A DNA stretch of 27,981 nucleotides from a virus. Below the pieces are notes generated by a model. It was not told where the DNA came from and did not search any database. It saw only the letters and a program-made list of their open reading frames with translations. Location of the stretch: IMG/VR virus record IMGVR_UViG_3300042484_002270, positions 1 to 27,981 of that record, one strand, 5' to 3'. The stretch's first letter is position 1, and every line of letters starts with the position of its first letter. Positions 7,816 through 16,722 of the stretch are shown here, in pieces. The position numbers and the translations under genes are program-made.

Positions 7816-10800
7816 CTTATCACCAGACAAGAGTGGAGACATATATGTTGAGTTTGACTATAATAACCTCATTTTAGTCGACCCAAACAAAACAATTAGT
7901 AATGGAAAAATTCAAGAAAGATTAGTTGACCATGAAAACTTAGTTATGTATGCTAATTTAGAGGCCGATGTTTTACCAAGAACAAAATTAGCGGTTGGTA
8001 TTAGCCCTGAAGATAGTGGAATAAGAACAATTTCTGTTGCAAAACTTAATTTTCTTAAACCAAGTAAAAATAATTATTTAGGGACAGGATATTATGATGA
8101 ATTAACGGGACAAAATACTACTAAATTTGATGGAACTAATCAACCTGCTCAAATAGGGCAACAACCTAGTGGAGGAGCAAAACCGTTTTTTACAAATAGT
8201 GTTGCCAATGAGACGAATGTAATTGATAACGGATTATTAGGTATTACAAGTATTAATATTACAACCAATAGTTCGTTTATACCATCGGTAACAATGCAAT
8301 TGGAAGATGTTCAGGGTAAAGCATTGTTTCAATTAGGAAACAATTCACCATACTCAGCCTTTTTTAATTTACCTTATCCACCATTTTACTTAACTCTTAA
8401 AGGGTTTTACGGACAAGCGGTAAGATACCAACTTAATTTAGAAAAATTTCATGCTGCGTTCAACTCATTTAGTGGAAACTATCAAATCAGTTTAACATTC
8501 AAAGGTTATAAATTTAACATATTGAATGAGATTGCTATGGGACACTTATTAGCAACACCACACATGTATTCTCAAAGGTTTAATTTTTCACAAACACCAG
8601 TAACACCTCAAGCGTCAAATAAATCAAATGAGTCTCAATCAAAAGTACAAGCTGCAATTGGAGCTAATAGTAGTAATAGTAGTGACGCTGTTGTTACTGA
8701 ATTAGTTACAGAAATTGGATATCAAAAAATTGTTGAAGTTTATAGTGAATACAAAGCCAAAGGTTTAATACCTAAAGACTTACCCGAGCTTACGCTAATT
8801 CAATTAATGGCAAAATTGGATACATTTGAACAAAACATTACAAATTCTTTTCCTAAAGCTGATGTTGAACCTTTAACTAATATTAGAAATTATAAGGATA
8901 TTTTAACCCAATATTTTACAAATATTAGAAATTCAAATAGTTCATGGTTTAATACATATTTGAACCCAAAACCAATTTATTTAAAGGATAATAAAAAAGT
9001 TTATGTTTTTAATACCACAAATGAAACTACTAAGACAGAGGCACTATCATTATTAGATAGTAACATCAAAAAATTTAATGATGCACTTGCTGGGAATACA
9101 ACCCTTGGAGCTAAAGGAGCATCCCCAATCCCAAATCCAATTAAATTGGACATGATTGTAATTGAAGCTCCAAGTGACTCTCAAATTGATTGGGTTGAGA
9201 CTACAAGAGCTCAGACAGGGATTATAACACCAACTCGTGAATCAATAGAATCGGTTCAATCTAAATTTATTGGAATCGTTAATAATATTGAAGTAACGGA
9301 TGTTAATGGAAGAAATAGTTATACTTTATCAAAAGAAAAATGGTTTGTGTTTGAAGGAGAGGGTAAATTTGATGCAACAATATCATCTTTAGAAACAACG
9401 GCAAATAAAAAATTATCAGAATATGAGTCAATAATAACCGAGGCTTTATTAAGAAAGATTGAAGATAAAGATACTGGACTTGGGTTTAAGCCTACGGTTA
9501 GAAATATGATTGCGGTTGTCATGGCGTCAGCTGAAGGTTTTATTAGATTAATGGATGATGTTCATACTAAGGCTTGGAATGTAAAATACGACCCTGTTAG
9601 AAAAGCTGCAATTTTAGATAATGATGCTTCAGCACCAAGTTCTGAAACTAGAGACCATGTGAAACAAACACAAGGTTCTTTATTAGGTAATACCGCAGCT
9701 GAGAATGCACAAATTCCTGTATATCCTTGGCCACAATTTTTTGTAGAAACACCCGAAGACAAAAAGGGTAGGTTCCAATTAAAGTATATTGCGGACCCAA
9801 CAGTTATTGATAGAACAAAAGGAGGCGATTATTCTAAATGGCCTGAGGTACAATTTGTGGAAGAGTATATGAAAGGACTTACAATGAAGTTTCAAAACCC
9901 TACTGCCGCCCCTCCATTGGCAAATCAAAGAGATACAAATATTATTAATATTAACCCAATTGAATTTCCGTCATTAGGAATTGCCTATGAGAATAAAGAA
10001 GAAATTAAATTTTATTATGAAATATGGGAGAGACAATTTTTAACTTCACATTATTCAGGATTAGTTAGGGCTAACTTAGGTCAAATTAATGACTTACTTA
10101 AACTTAATATTGAAACTGAGGTTAGCAATATTACAACAAGTTTAGGGGTGAGTTCACCATATATTACGTTCAAATTAAAAAATTATGGGTTAAACGCATC
10201 TAACTACGAACAATTTTTGAGTACCATATCAAATATGGGTACAGGTAGAGCATATCAAGACCATATTAGAGATTTCTTTGTAACACCATATATTAAATCT
10301 ATCACTAATAATTCGTATAGTGTATTAAGTATTAATGACTTAGGTAAAATACCACAACTTAGTACCAAGTCCGAAGCTCTTGCAAAATTAATTGCGAACG
10401 CGTCTAACGAACCTATGGTTGTTGATACCTTACCATTTACTGACTCATCATGGTGTTTAAATAATTTAAATCAAAGTTCGACATCTTTTGGTACTCAAGT
10501 TTATGATACTAAAAAAACATTAAAAGTTTTTGAACCAAGAAAGATTATCTCAAACTTTAGTGACGTAAATGACTATAAAACAAATAGACCTGTAACTAAC
10601 TTTTCTTATTTGTTAAGACAAAACCCAACTTTAGTTGCTATAGCTTCAGGAATTTATCCAGGTGCAATACCAGGGTTATCATCATTTTATACAACAAGGA
10701 CACCTAATAATTTTATTGCAACTGAGGGTTATTGTGACTATACAACACCAACAGGGTTTTTAGGACCGAGAACAACAACATCAATGTTGAATACACCATA

Positions 10801-13800
10801 CTTTGTTAATGCAATTCAAAACGGGGTTGCCAATTCAAAAACTAACGACCAATACCCTTATGTTCAAGCGGCGTATCTTTTTCTTAATTCATTACCATTA
10901 GCGAGTTTAAGAGAAAAATATAAAACAACAACTGACGGTACAATAACAACTGACGGTCCAAAAATAACTGATTTAGATTATATTGCTTCGTGTTTTAATA
11001 AATTTGGCGCAATACATAAAATACCATACGCTTGGATGATAAAGTATGGTTCCGTTTGGCATAGATATAAAAAATATAAAGATACTGGTGTTGATATCTT
11101 AACAGATGTTTGGAAAAACTTTGACTATAGTTTAAACTACGACCCAATTTCAGGGAGTACTACAAAACCGTATGTATTCAAATATAGTGGTGTTGATAGA
11201 ACTGTTGTATTACAAGATGAAACAACGACTGATGCAAATATGCAAGTTGGATTCTATCCTAAGTTAGTTAATGATTTTAATATTTTTTATAATGGGTATA
11301 ATTTGTATAGTGGATATACTAATCAAGAGATACAAGAAAGTGTTAATGGTGGATTAAAAATGTATAACTTTTTGGATTCAAACATTAATAATGCTACCCA
11401 AGGAACTAAAAATTTAAGATTAATTACATGGTCTGTTTTAGTACCTGATTTAACACCTGAAATATCTGTAGATTGTGACCCTAAAGATAATACAAAGGGA
11501 GAACAATATTTTGTTATACCATCTTTTGGTACACCATTAAACCAAACAGTAGGAGCATGTATAACAGGTGTTACAACTTCTGTTGGAACCAAAGTAAATT
11601 TAACATCAAATAATAGTGTATATAATGGTTCAGTTAGATGTTTATGGTCAGCCCCAAATTTTGGATATTACGATAATAATCAAATAGCATACCCAAATCC
11701 TGATTCATATCTTAATTTTATTAATACAGGAAACACTCAAACACCTGTTCATTTTTTAAGTACAAATTCATATTCAAAAATTGAAGAAGTATTTTCGGTT
11801 TTTGAAAAAAGAATTTTAGATACTTTTGAACAAGAGTTTTTAAATTTCTCAAAGTCTATGAGTAACACGGATGTTAGTGACTATACTGTTACTTTTGGAC
11901 AAAGTCCCGTTAATATAAATGCCAATTACAAAAACTTTCAATCGTTATTTAAAACATTAATGATGGTACCTGCTCAATCTAAAGGACAAACAGATACTGA
12001 TTATTTTAATGGGACAATCCAATCACAATATGACGTATTTCAAAATGGAGTTAGAGCGTTTATGGAATACGATATTATTTTTAGGTATGGTAATCCATCT
12101 AATTATGATTACAGAATTTTTAATTCCTACCTGTCATATAACGGACAACAATTAGTTGTTGACCCAATAACATTTAATCCTTACGTTAAAGGAACTTTAC
12201 CAATTAACGGGGGAACGTTAACACTAACTCAATCTAAATTATTAAATCCTACAGCTTGGAACGCACTTGAAACTAATGTTGGATTCTCCACAATTAGTGG
12301 AGTTACCTATACATCTAATGGTTCATATATTACGGATTTCTTTATTGATAATAACATTGAGTTCACTGCTCAAAACGTGGTATTATTGACACCATTGATT
12401 AAAATGTTTGCAACTCAAAAGTTAAAGAGTCCAACAATGACTGTTGTACAATTTAAAAATAACCTTACTCAATATCTTGGTTTAGAAACAGATTTACAAA
12501 ATAATTTCTTAAATGGAGTATTATCAGGTGTTAGAGCCGCTCTACCAAATCAACAACAAATTCCTTCTAGTACGGTACAAAGTGTTATTAGTGGAGAACA
12601 AAGTAAAGTTGAGAACTATGAAGTGTTTAAAGCGTTAAACGATAAATGGATTTCTGGAGGTGATTACAAAACTAAAACACTATTTGAGGATATTATGTTT
12701 TTAGATAGAGCCTCAAGAAATATTGGAGATACAATCTTATTAGATATCTTTGATTTAAAATATATGTTTGGAGGAGGTAAAGGTAATGGAGAATACTCTC
12801 TTAACCAAGCCATGAGTGTTTATACTTTTATTAGCGGTATTCTTATTAAGAATAACTTTAATGTTATGAACCTGCCAGCATATGTTAATTTTTACAACGT
12901 ACAAGATGTTGACGGAACCACAATTCCAAAGGCTGAAGGTTCGTTAGATTTTGCTAATAGTATGTGGGGTACATATTTGGATGTTGATTATAGAAAATCA
13001 GGCCCAAAAATGGTTTGTTTTTATGCAGGTAAACCTTCACAATATTTAGACCTACCTAAAGGAAACTTCAAGTTTAGAGATGATGCGTTTGAAATGAGAA
13101 GAGCTTCTGAAAACCCATTAATTGAAGACCAAAAAGGTAAAAAAGATTGGGCGGTATCAAATAAATGCGTTGGATTCAACGTGGATATTGGTATTAGAAA
13201 TCAAAATATATTCTATTCGTTTAGTGTTAGTCAAGACAATGGTAGCGCAACATCAGAATCAATTAATACTCAATTGAATATGGTTGACCAATCGTCAGGT
13301 AGACAAACCGCAACACAAAACGTAAGTTTATATAATCTTTATAAACAAAGAAGTTATAAATGTAGTGTTGTTTGTTTAGGTAATGCCTTATTACAACCAA
13401 CAATGTATTTTAACTTAAGACACGTTCCAATGTTTAATGGTCCGTATATGATTCAAGATGTACAACATACTATACAACCTGGTAATTTTCAAACAACATT
13501 TACAGGGGTTAGACAGGGTATTTATGACTTACCTGCAATTGATACTTTCTTACAGAGTATTAACCAAAATCTTATTACTAAGTTAGAAGAGCTTCTTAAA
13601 ATTAATAAAGATAGTGTTACGGTATCTGGAACAACAAATGCTATTAAAGCAAAACAAATTTCTCAAAAGGCGGATAACACTTTAGACACTACTAATTCTT
13701 GTGAAGGTAATGTTCTTAAAGTATATAACCCTGTTAATACACCTGGTAAATATGTTTCTGTTAAAGGTGATTTAATTCCAATAAATGAGAAAACATTGGC

Positions 13801-15661
13801 AGATACTTTAAAAAGAGTATTTCCAAATAATGAAAGTCTTCAAACAATTGTATATTGTATGTCGTATCTTAAAACTTTCCAACAAAACTCAAGTAGCAAA
13901 AATGGAGCGTTTAACGGATGGAATAATAACTTAGGTATGATTTCTTTAGATGTTGATTGGGGGTCTCAAACAACTCAATTATCGACGGTATATAGTTGTG
14001 TTAAGTCTAAAAGTAATGCGTCAACAAACATATCACACCCTGTGACACATTTTGACACTCTTGACTCATATGTTAGATTTATGGGAGCTAGAATTGAACC
14101 AAATATTCCAAGAATTTTAACAGGAGGATTGGCAAAATATTATATTTGTGATTGGCCAGGTTCTAATGTTAGTCCTGAGTATTACGACGCAAATACTGCT
14201 GAATTTAAACCAACAACGGATACCTTATATAAGGCTTTAGATTCTGCAGTCAATGTTGGGTTGTCAAGTTTAAATGCTTCTAAAGATTTAAAATCTACCA
14301 TCCAACAAAATATTAATAAAATAAAAGCCGCGTTAACAATAACAGCAACTACAACATCATCATTAGGGACTACGACAGTCACTCCACTTGTATCGGCTTC
14401 GGGTGCTACCTCAACCAATTTATGTCCTCCGCCAGTATTTACATCATTTGCTCCGTTATCAGGATATACAGGAACAATTGTTCAAGTTAATGGTAGATAT
14501 CTATCAACAACTAAAGAACTTAAACTTATGAATAAAGTTGTTCCGTTTAAAGATGTAACAATCTATAATGATGAAACATTAAGATTTGTTGTACCTCAGA
14601 TTGCCACAGGAACTGTTGCGGCTTCAGGTAAAATTGAAGTTAAAACTAACCATGGAACATTTACAGGAGCAGTATTGTTTAATTATAATCCAGCCTTAAG
14701 TGGTGTTACATCATCATCGCCAGGTTCATATACGAATCCAGCGGCGGCAAATAAAATACCACCATATTCTGCAACAACAGGAATTACTGACACAAAACTT
14801 GTGTCATCTAATCTTAACCCACAAAATACAGGGCCTATCGTTCTTAGTGCGGTGACGGATACAAAAGATTTAATTGGAAGTAATACACAATTAACGGTAC
14901 AAGTCGGACCTGATGCAGGAGCTTGGAAAATCGATACGCAACCAAACTTCAATTATAAAGTTATTCAAATTACACCTGGCCCTGATGGAAAATATAAAGG
15001 TCAAACAATTACAACTGCAAGTGGAAGTAGATTGTTAGGATATGTTTCTGCTGACCAACAACAGTTCTCAATTAATAGAGCTCAAATGTTGGATGAATTT
15101 AGACAAAGTCTTGACGATGAAGAATTAGAAAATTCTAAGATTTACGCAAGCATTGAACTTTATGTGAGGCCTACAGATAATGTCAAAAATCCTCAGGATG
15201 TTATTCAAACATATAATTTCAACTTATTCTTAACAGATAGAAATGTTGGAGATGCAATTTCAAATACTGTTACATCGTCAACAACAGGGACAACAACAGG
15301 AAGAACATTTGCTCAAAAAGCAATTTCAATAATTAAAGTTGGAGAGTATGATTCATTACAAGGCGATGGATGGCAATATTTCAACGTTAAAAAGCCAGCG
15401 GGTGGTTACATAACATTTAAGTTTGACGCACCTGAATTTAGTACTGCTAATTATGGTAGCAAATATGTTGTTGATTTGAATAATGATTTAGTTTCATATA
15501 GTTCAAGTGGAGGCGATGACACCAAATATACCAATCTAGTAACGGTAAACAGTTTAGGAAGTTTTAAACTAAGAGTAGACTATCGACCTTATGGTTATAC
15601 TGGACCAATAGGCGGTCAAGTGTTAACACAAACGGTATATAGCCCAATTTTCACTTTATAG
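7805..15661 (+). CDS. Giant baseplate hub protein with C-terminal IPT/TIG Ig-like domain
   Basis: This 2618-residue protein is the largest in the window. Residues about 140-250 (SINITTNSSFIPSVTMQLED; PPFYLTLKGFYG; YQISLTFKGYKFNIL) form a beta-rich block like the first hub domain of T4 gp27-type proteins. Residues about 1840-1915 (LYNLYKQRSYKCSV; MYFNLRHVPMFNGPYMI; HTIQPGNFQTTFTGVRQ) resemble the late-control/gp27 hub region. Residues about 2003-2122 contain GWNNNLGMISLDVDWG and HFDTLDSYVRFMGARI, laid out somewhat like a glucosaminidase-type wall domain but with no catalytic Glu I can point to. Residues about 2209-2294 (VFTSFAPLSGYTGTIVQVNG ... VPFKDVTIYNDETLRFVVP) are an IPT/TIG domain. About 300 beta-rich residues follow. 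The middle 1500 residues are unassigned. It probably combines what T4 splits between gp27 and gp5. The start ATG overlaps the previous gene. Confidence 0.68.
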   Translation: MAGNLSPDKSGDIYVEFDYNNLILVDPNKTISNGKIQERLVDHENLVMYANLEADVLPRTKLAVGISPEDSGIRTISVAKLNFLKPSKNNYLGTGYYDELTGQNTTKFDGTNQPAQIGQQPSGGAKPFFTNSVANETNVIDNGLLGITSINITTNSSFIPSVTMQLEDVQGKALFQLGNNSPYSAFFNLPYPPFYLTLKGFYGQAVRYQLNLEKFHAAFNSFSGNYQISLTFKGYKFNILNEIAMGHLLATPHMYSQRFNFSQTPVTPQASNKSNESQSKVQAAIGANSSNSSDAVVTELVTEIGYQKIVEVYSEYKAKGLIPKDLPELTLIQLMAKLDTFEQNITNSFPKADVEPLTNIRNYKDILTQYFTNIRNSNSSWFNTYLNPKPIYLKDNKKVYVFNTTNETTKTEALSLLDSNIKKFNDALAGNTTLGAKGASPIPNPIKLDMIVIEAPSDSQIDWVETTRAQTGIITPTRESIESVQSKFIGIVNNIEVTDVNGRNSYTLSKEKWFVFEGEGKFDATISSLETTANKKLSEYESIITEALLRKIEDKDTGLGFKPTVRNMIAVVMASAEGFIRLMDDVHTKAWNVKYDPVRKAAILDNDASAPSSETRDHVKQTQGSLLGNTAAENAQIPVYPWPQFFVETPEDKKGRFQLKYIADPTVIDRTKGGDYSKWPEVQFVEEYMKGLTMKFQNPTAAPPLANQRDTNIININPIEFPSLGIAYENKEEIKFYYEIWERQFLTSHYSGLVRANLGQINDLLKLNIETEVSNITTSLGVSSPYITFKLKNYGLNASNYEQFLSTISNMGTGRAYQDHIRDFFVTPYIKSITNNSYSVLSINDLGKIPQLSTKSEALAKLIANASNEPMVVDTLPFTDSSWCLNNLNQSSTSFGTQVYDTKKTLKVFEPRKIISNFSDVNDYKTNRPVTNFSYLLRQNPTLVAIASGIYPGAIPGLSSFYTTRTPNNFIATEGYCDYTTPTGFLGPRTTTSMLNTPYFVNAIQNGVANSKTNDQYPYVQAAYLFLNSLPLASLREKYKTTTDGTITTDGPKITDLDYIASCFNKFGAIHKIPYAWMIKYGSVWHRYKKYKDTGVDILTDVWKNFDYSLNYDPISGSTTKPYVFKYSGVDRTVVLQDETTTDANMQVGFYPKLVNDFNIFYNGYNLYSGYTNQEIQESVNGGLKMYNFLDSNINNATQGTKNLRLITWSVLVPDLTPEISVDCDPKDNTKGEQYFVIPSFGTPLNQTVGACITGVTTSVGTKVNLTSNNSVYNGSVRCLWSAPNFGYYDNNQIAYPNPDSYLNFINTGNTQTPVHFLSTNSYSKIEEVFSVFEKRILDTFEQEFLNFSKSMSNTDVSDYTVTFGQSPVNINANYKNFQSLFKTLMMVPAQSKGQTDTDYFNGTIQSQYDVFQNGVRAFMEYDIIFRYGNPSNYDYRIFNSYLSYNGQQLVVDPITFNPYVKGTLPINGGTLTLTQSKLLNPTAWNALETNVGFSTISGVTYTSNGSYITDFFIDNNIEFTAQNVVLLTPLIKMFATQKLKSPTMTVVQFKNNLTQYLGLETDLQNNFLNGVLSGVRAALPNQQQIPSSTVQSVISGEQSKVENYEVFKALNDKWISGGDYKTKTLFEDIMFLDRASRNIGDTILLDIFDLKYMFGGGKGNGEYSLNQAMSVYTFISGILIKNNFNVMNLPAYVNFYNVQDVDGTTIPKAEGSLDFANSMWGTYLDVDYRKSGPKMVCFYAGKPSQYLDLPKGNFKFRDDAFEMRRASENPLIEDQKGKKDWAVSNKCVGFNVDIGIRNQNIFYSFSVSQDNGSATSESINTQLNMVDQSSGRQTATQNVSLYNLYKQRSYKCSVVCLGNALLQPTMYFNLRHVPMFNGPYMIQDVQHTIQPGNFQTTFTGVRQGIYDLPAIDTFLQSINQNLITKLEELLKINKDSVTVSGTTNAIKAKQISQKADNTLDTTNSCEGNVLKVYNPVNTPGKYVSVKGDLIPINEKTLADTLKRVFPNNESLQTIVYCMSYLKTFQQNSSSKNGAFNGWNNNLGMISLDVDWGSQTTQLSTVYSCVKSKSNASTNISHPVTHFDTLDSYVRFMGARIEPNIPRILTGGLAKYYICDWPGSNVSPEYYDANTAEFKPTTDTLYKALDSAVNVGLSSLNASKDLKSTIQQNINKIKAALTITATTTSSLGTTTVTPLVSASGATSTNLCPPPVFTSFAPLSGYTGTIVQVNGRYLSTTKELKLMNKVVPFKDVTIYNDETLRFVVPQIATGTVAASGKIEVKTNHGTFTGAVLFNYNPALSGVTSSSPGSYTNPAAANKIPPYSATTGITDTKLVSSNLNPQNTGPIVLSAVTDTKDLIGSNTQLTVQVGPDAGAWKIDTQPNFNYKVIQITPGPDGKYKGQTITTASGSRLLGYVSADQQQFSINRAQMLDEFRQSLDDEELENSKIYASIELYVRPTDNVKNPQDVIQTYNFNLFLTDRNVGDAISNTVTSSTTGTTTGRTFAQKAISIIKVGEYDSLQGDGWQYFNVKKPAGGYITFKFDAPEFSTANYGSKYVVDLNNDLVSYSSSGGDDTKYTNLVTVNSLGSFKLRVDYRPYGYTGPIGGQVLTQTVYSPIFTL

Positions 15662-15671
15662 CATAACAACA

Positions 15672-15679
15672 TATTTATA
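15672..15679 (+). promoter_or_regulatory. Candidate late promoter element TATTTATA
   Basis: TATTTATA lies in the 31-base gap after the hub gene and ends 13 bases before the ATG at 15693. It is the same octamer found before other structural genes; function is inferred only. Confidence 0.38.
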
Positions 15680-15692
15680 TAGAAAGATTCTT

Positions 15693-15917
15693 ATGAACAT
15701 AAAAACAGCATTAGACAACTACTTAGGAAAATCAACAAGATATTCTGAAGAAGATAACGGAGACGGAACAAAACAAGTATGTGATTTAGACACAGGGGAT
15801 TGTTACACCGTTAGAGAAAGAGACGGGCTAATTGAAAGAGCAGGTCATCAAGTTAACGCTAACAGAAAAGTTAGAGTAGAAACATCAAGAGGAATAAAAC
15901 AACTATTAAACGGATAA
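15693..15917 (+). CDS. Small conserved-looking phage protein, function unknown
   Basis: This is a 74-residue soluble protein without signal peptide or membrane segment. Its middle, VCDLDTGDCYTVRERDGLIER, shows two Cys six residues apart in a Asp/Gly-rich turn, followed by a basic, Arg/Lys-rich C-terminal half (ANRKVRVETSRGIKQLL). I have an impression of similar short proteins in T4-like phages but cannot assign a function. It follows the hub gene after a TATTTATA element and is 5 bases upstream of the next gene, so the two are likely cotranscribed. The structural neighbourhood suggests a late role, which is inference only. Confidence 0.6.
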   Translation: MNIKTALDNYLGKSTRYSEEDNGDGTKQVCDLDTGDCYTVRERDGLIERAGHQVNANRKVRVETSRGIKQLLNG

Positions 15918-15922
15918 AACAA

Positions 15923-16627
15923 ATGAGTTTAGATAAAAAAATATTAAGTGAAATTGATAGATACAGAAGTATCAATCAATACATCATGGAACAAGCGGCT
16001 GACGTTGCGGCACCTGAACAAGATTTAGGTCCATTAGCACCATTACCAGGAGACGTAGGAGCAGGAGCTCCACCACCTCCAGCAGATGCAGGTGCGGTAC
16101 CACCTCCAGCCCCAGCACCAGCAGGTGGAGAACCTTTAGACGTTGAAAACGACCCTGACGTTGAGAAACTTAATGATGACGGAGAGTCTGAAGAAAAAAG
16201 CAATGAAGGAGAAGGTGAATCTGAAGAACTTGATATTACAGATTTAGTAGACTCACAAAAAAGCATTGAAACAAAACAAGAAGAATATTTTAACAATCTA
16301 TTTGGACAATTAAATGATTTACAATCAAGACTTGGAGAGATGGATAACATCATGAATAAATTAAATTCACTTGAAGCTAAAATTGAAAAATACAGAGAAA
16401 AAACTCCACAAGAAAAATTAGAATTAAGAACTTACGATTCATATCCATTCAACCAAAAACTTTCACAATTTTTTGATGATAAATCAGAAGAAATGGAAAA
16501 GACAGGAAAAAATGATTACATTTTAACTGCTGACGAGGTCAAAGACATTAACGTAGCAGACATTAAAAATTCATTTCAACCTGGAGGAGCTCCCGAAACG
16601 GACACATACAAAACTTCATTTAAATAA
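15923..16627 (+). CDS. Acidic Pro/Ala-rich and coiled-coil protein, function unknown
   Basis: This 234-residue protein has four visible parts. Residues 1-25 are a basic/helical head (KKILSEIDRYRSINQYIMEQ). Residues about 26-72 are a low-complexity Pro/Ala/Gly linker with PPPPADAG and PPPAPAPAGG. Residues about 73-105 are highly acidic (DDGESEEKSNEGEGESEE). Residues about 108-155 are a likely coiled coil (Leu/Ile heptads in LNDLQSRLGEMDNIMNKLNS). The tail ends in TDTYKTSFK. The layout of an anchoring head, a flexible linker and a coiled coil suggests a structural or assembly (scaffold/core) protein, but this is a guess. The linker is G/C-richer than its surroundings. An intrinsic terminator follows the stop. 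Confidence 0.65.
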   Translation: MSLDKKILSEIDRYRSINQYIMEQAADVAAPEQDLGPLAPLPGDVGAGAPPPPADAGAVPPPAPAPAGGEPLDVENDPDVEKLNDDGESEEKSNEGEGESEELDITDLVDSQKSIETKQEEYFNNLFGQLNDLQSRLGEMDNIMNKLNSLEAKIEKYREKTPQEKLELRTYDSYPFNQKLSQFFDDKSEEMEKTGKNDYILTADEVKDINVADIKNSFQPGGAPETDTYKTSFK

Positions 16628-16630
16628 TTT

Positions 16631-16655
16631 AAAGGTGTCGAAAGACACCTTTTTT
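16631..16655 (+). terminator. Intrinsic terminator upstream of gp32
   Basis: A 9-bp perfect stem, AAAGGTGTC (16631-16639) with GACACCTTT (16644-16652), encloses a GAAA tetraloop (16640-16643). The T-run continues to 16655. It ends the structural transcript and separates it from the gp32 promoter, whose -35 element begins 3 bases later. Confidence 0.85.
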
Positions 16656-16657
16656 AT

Positions 16658-16686
16658 TTGACAAAATACATAGACTCACCTATAAT
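16658..16686 (+). promoter_or_regulatory. Consensus promoter of the gp32 gene
   Basis: TTGACA (16658-16663), a 17-base spacer (16664-16680) and TATAAT (16681-16686) match the sigma-70 consensus at all 12 positions. The same DNA fits the Bacteroidota primary-sigma pattern: TTTG (16657-16660), 20 bases, then TATAATTG (16681-16688), one mismatch from TAnnTTTG. The ATG of gp32 lies 36 bases after TATAAT, behind an A/U-rich, apparently unstructured leader. It is probably read by the unmodified host polymerase early in infection. Confidence 0.75.
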
Positions 16687-16722
16687 TGTATAACACATTT
16701 AATAATTTAAAACTTAAAAAAC

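Noticed and set aside
15976-16353. Minus-strand open frame of 125 residues, Ser/Gly/Ala/Pro-rich
   Set aside because: It mirrors the repetitive Pro/Ala and acidic codons of the + strand gene, has no independent signal, and every other gene here is on the + strand.
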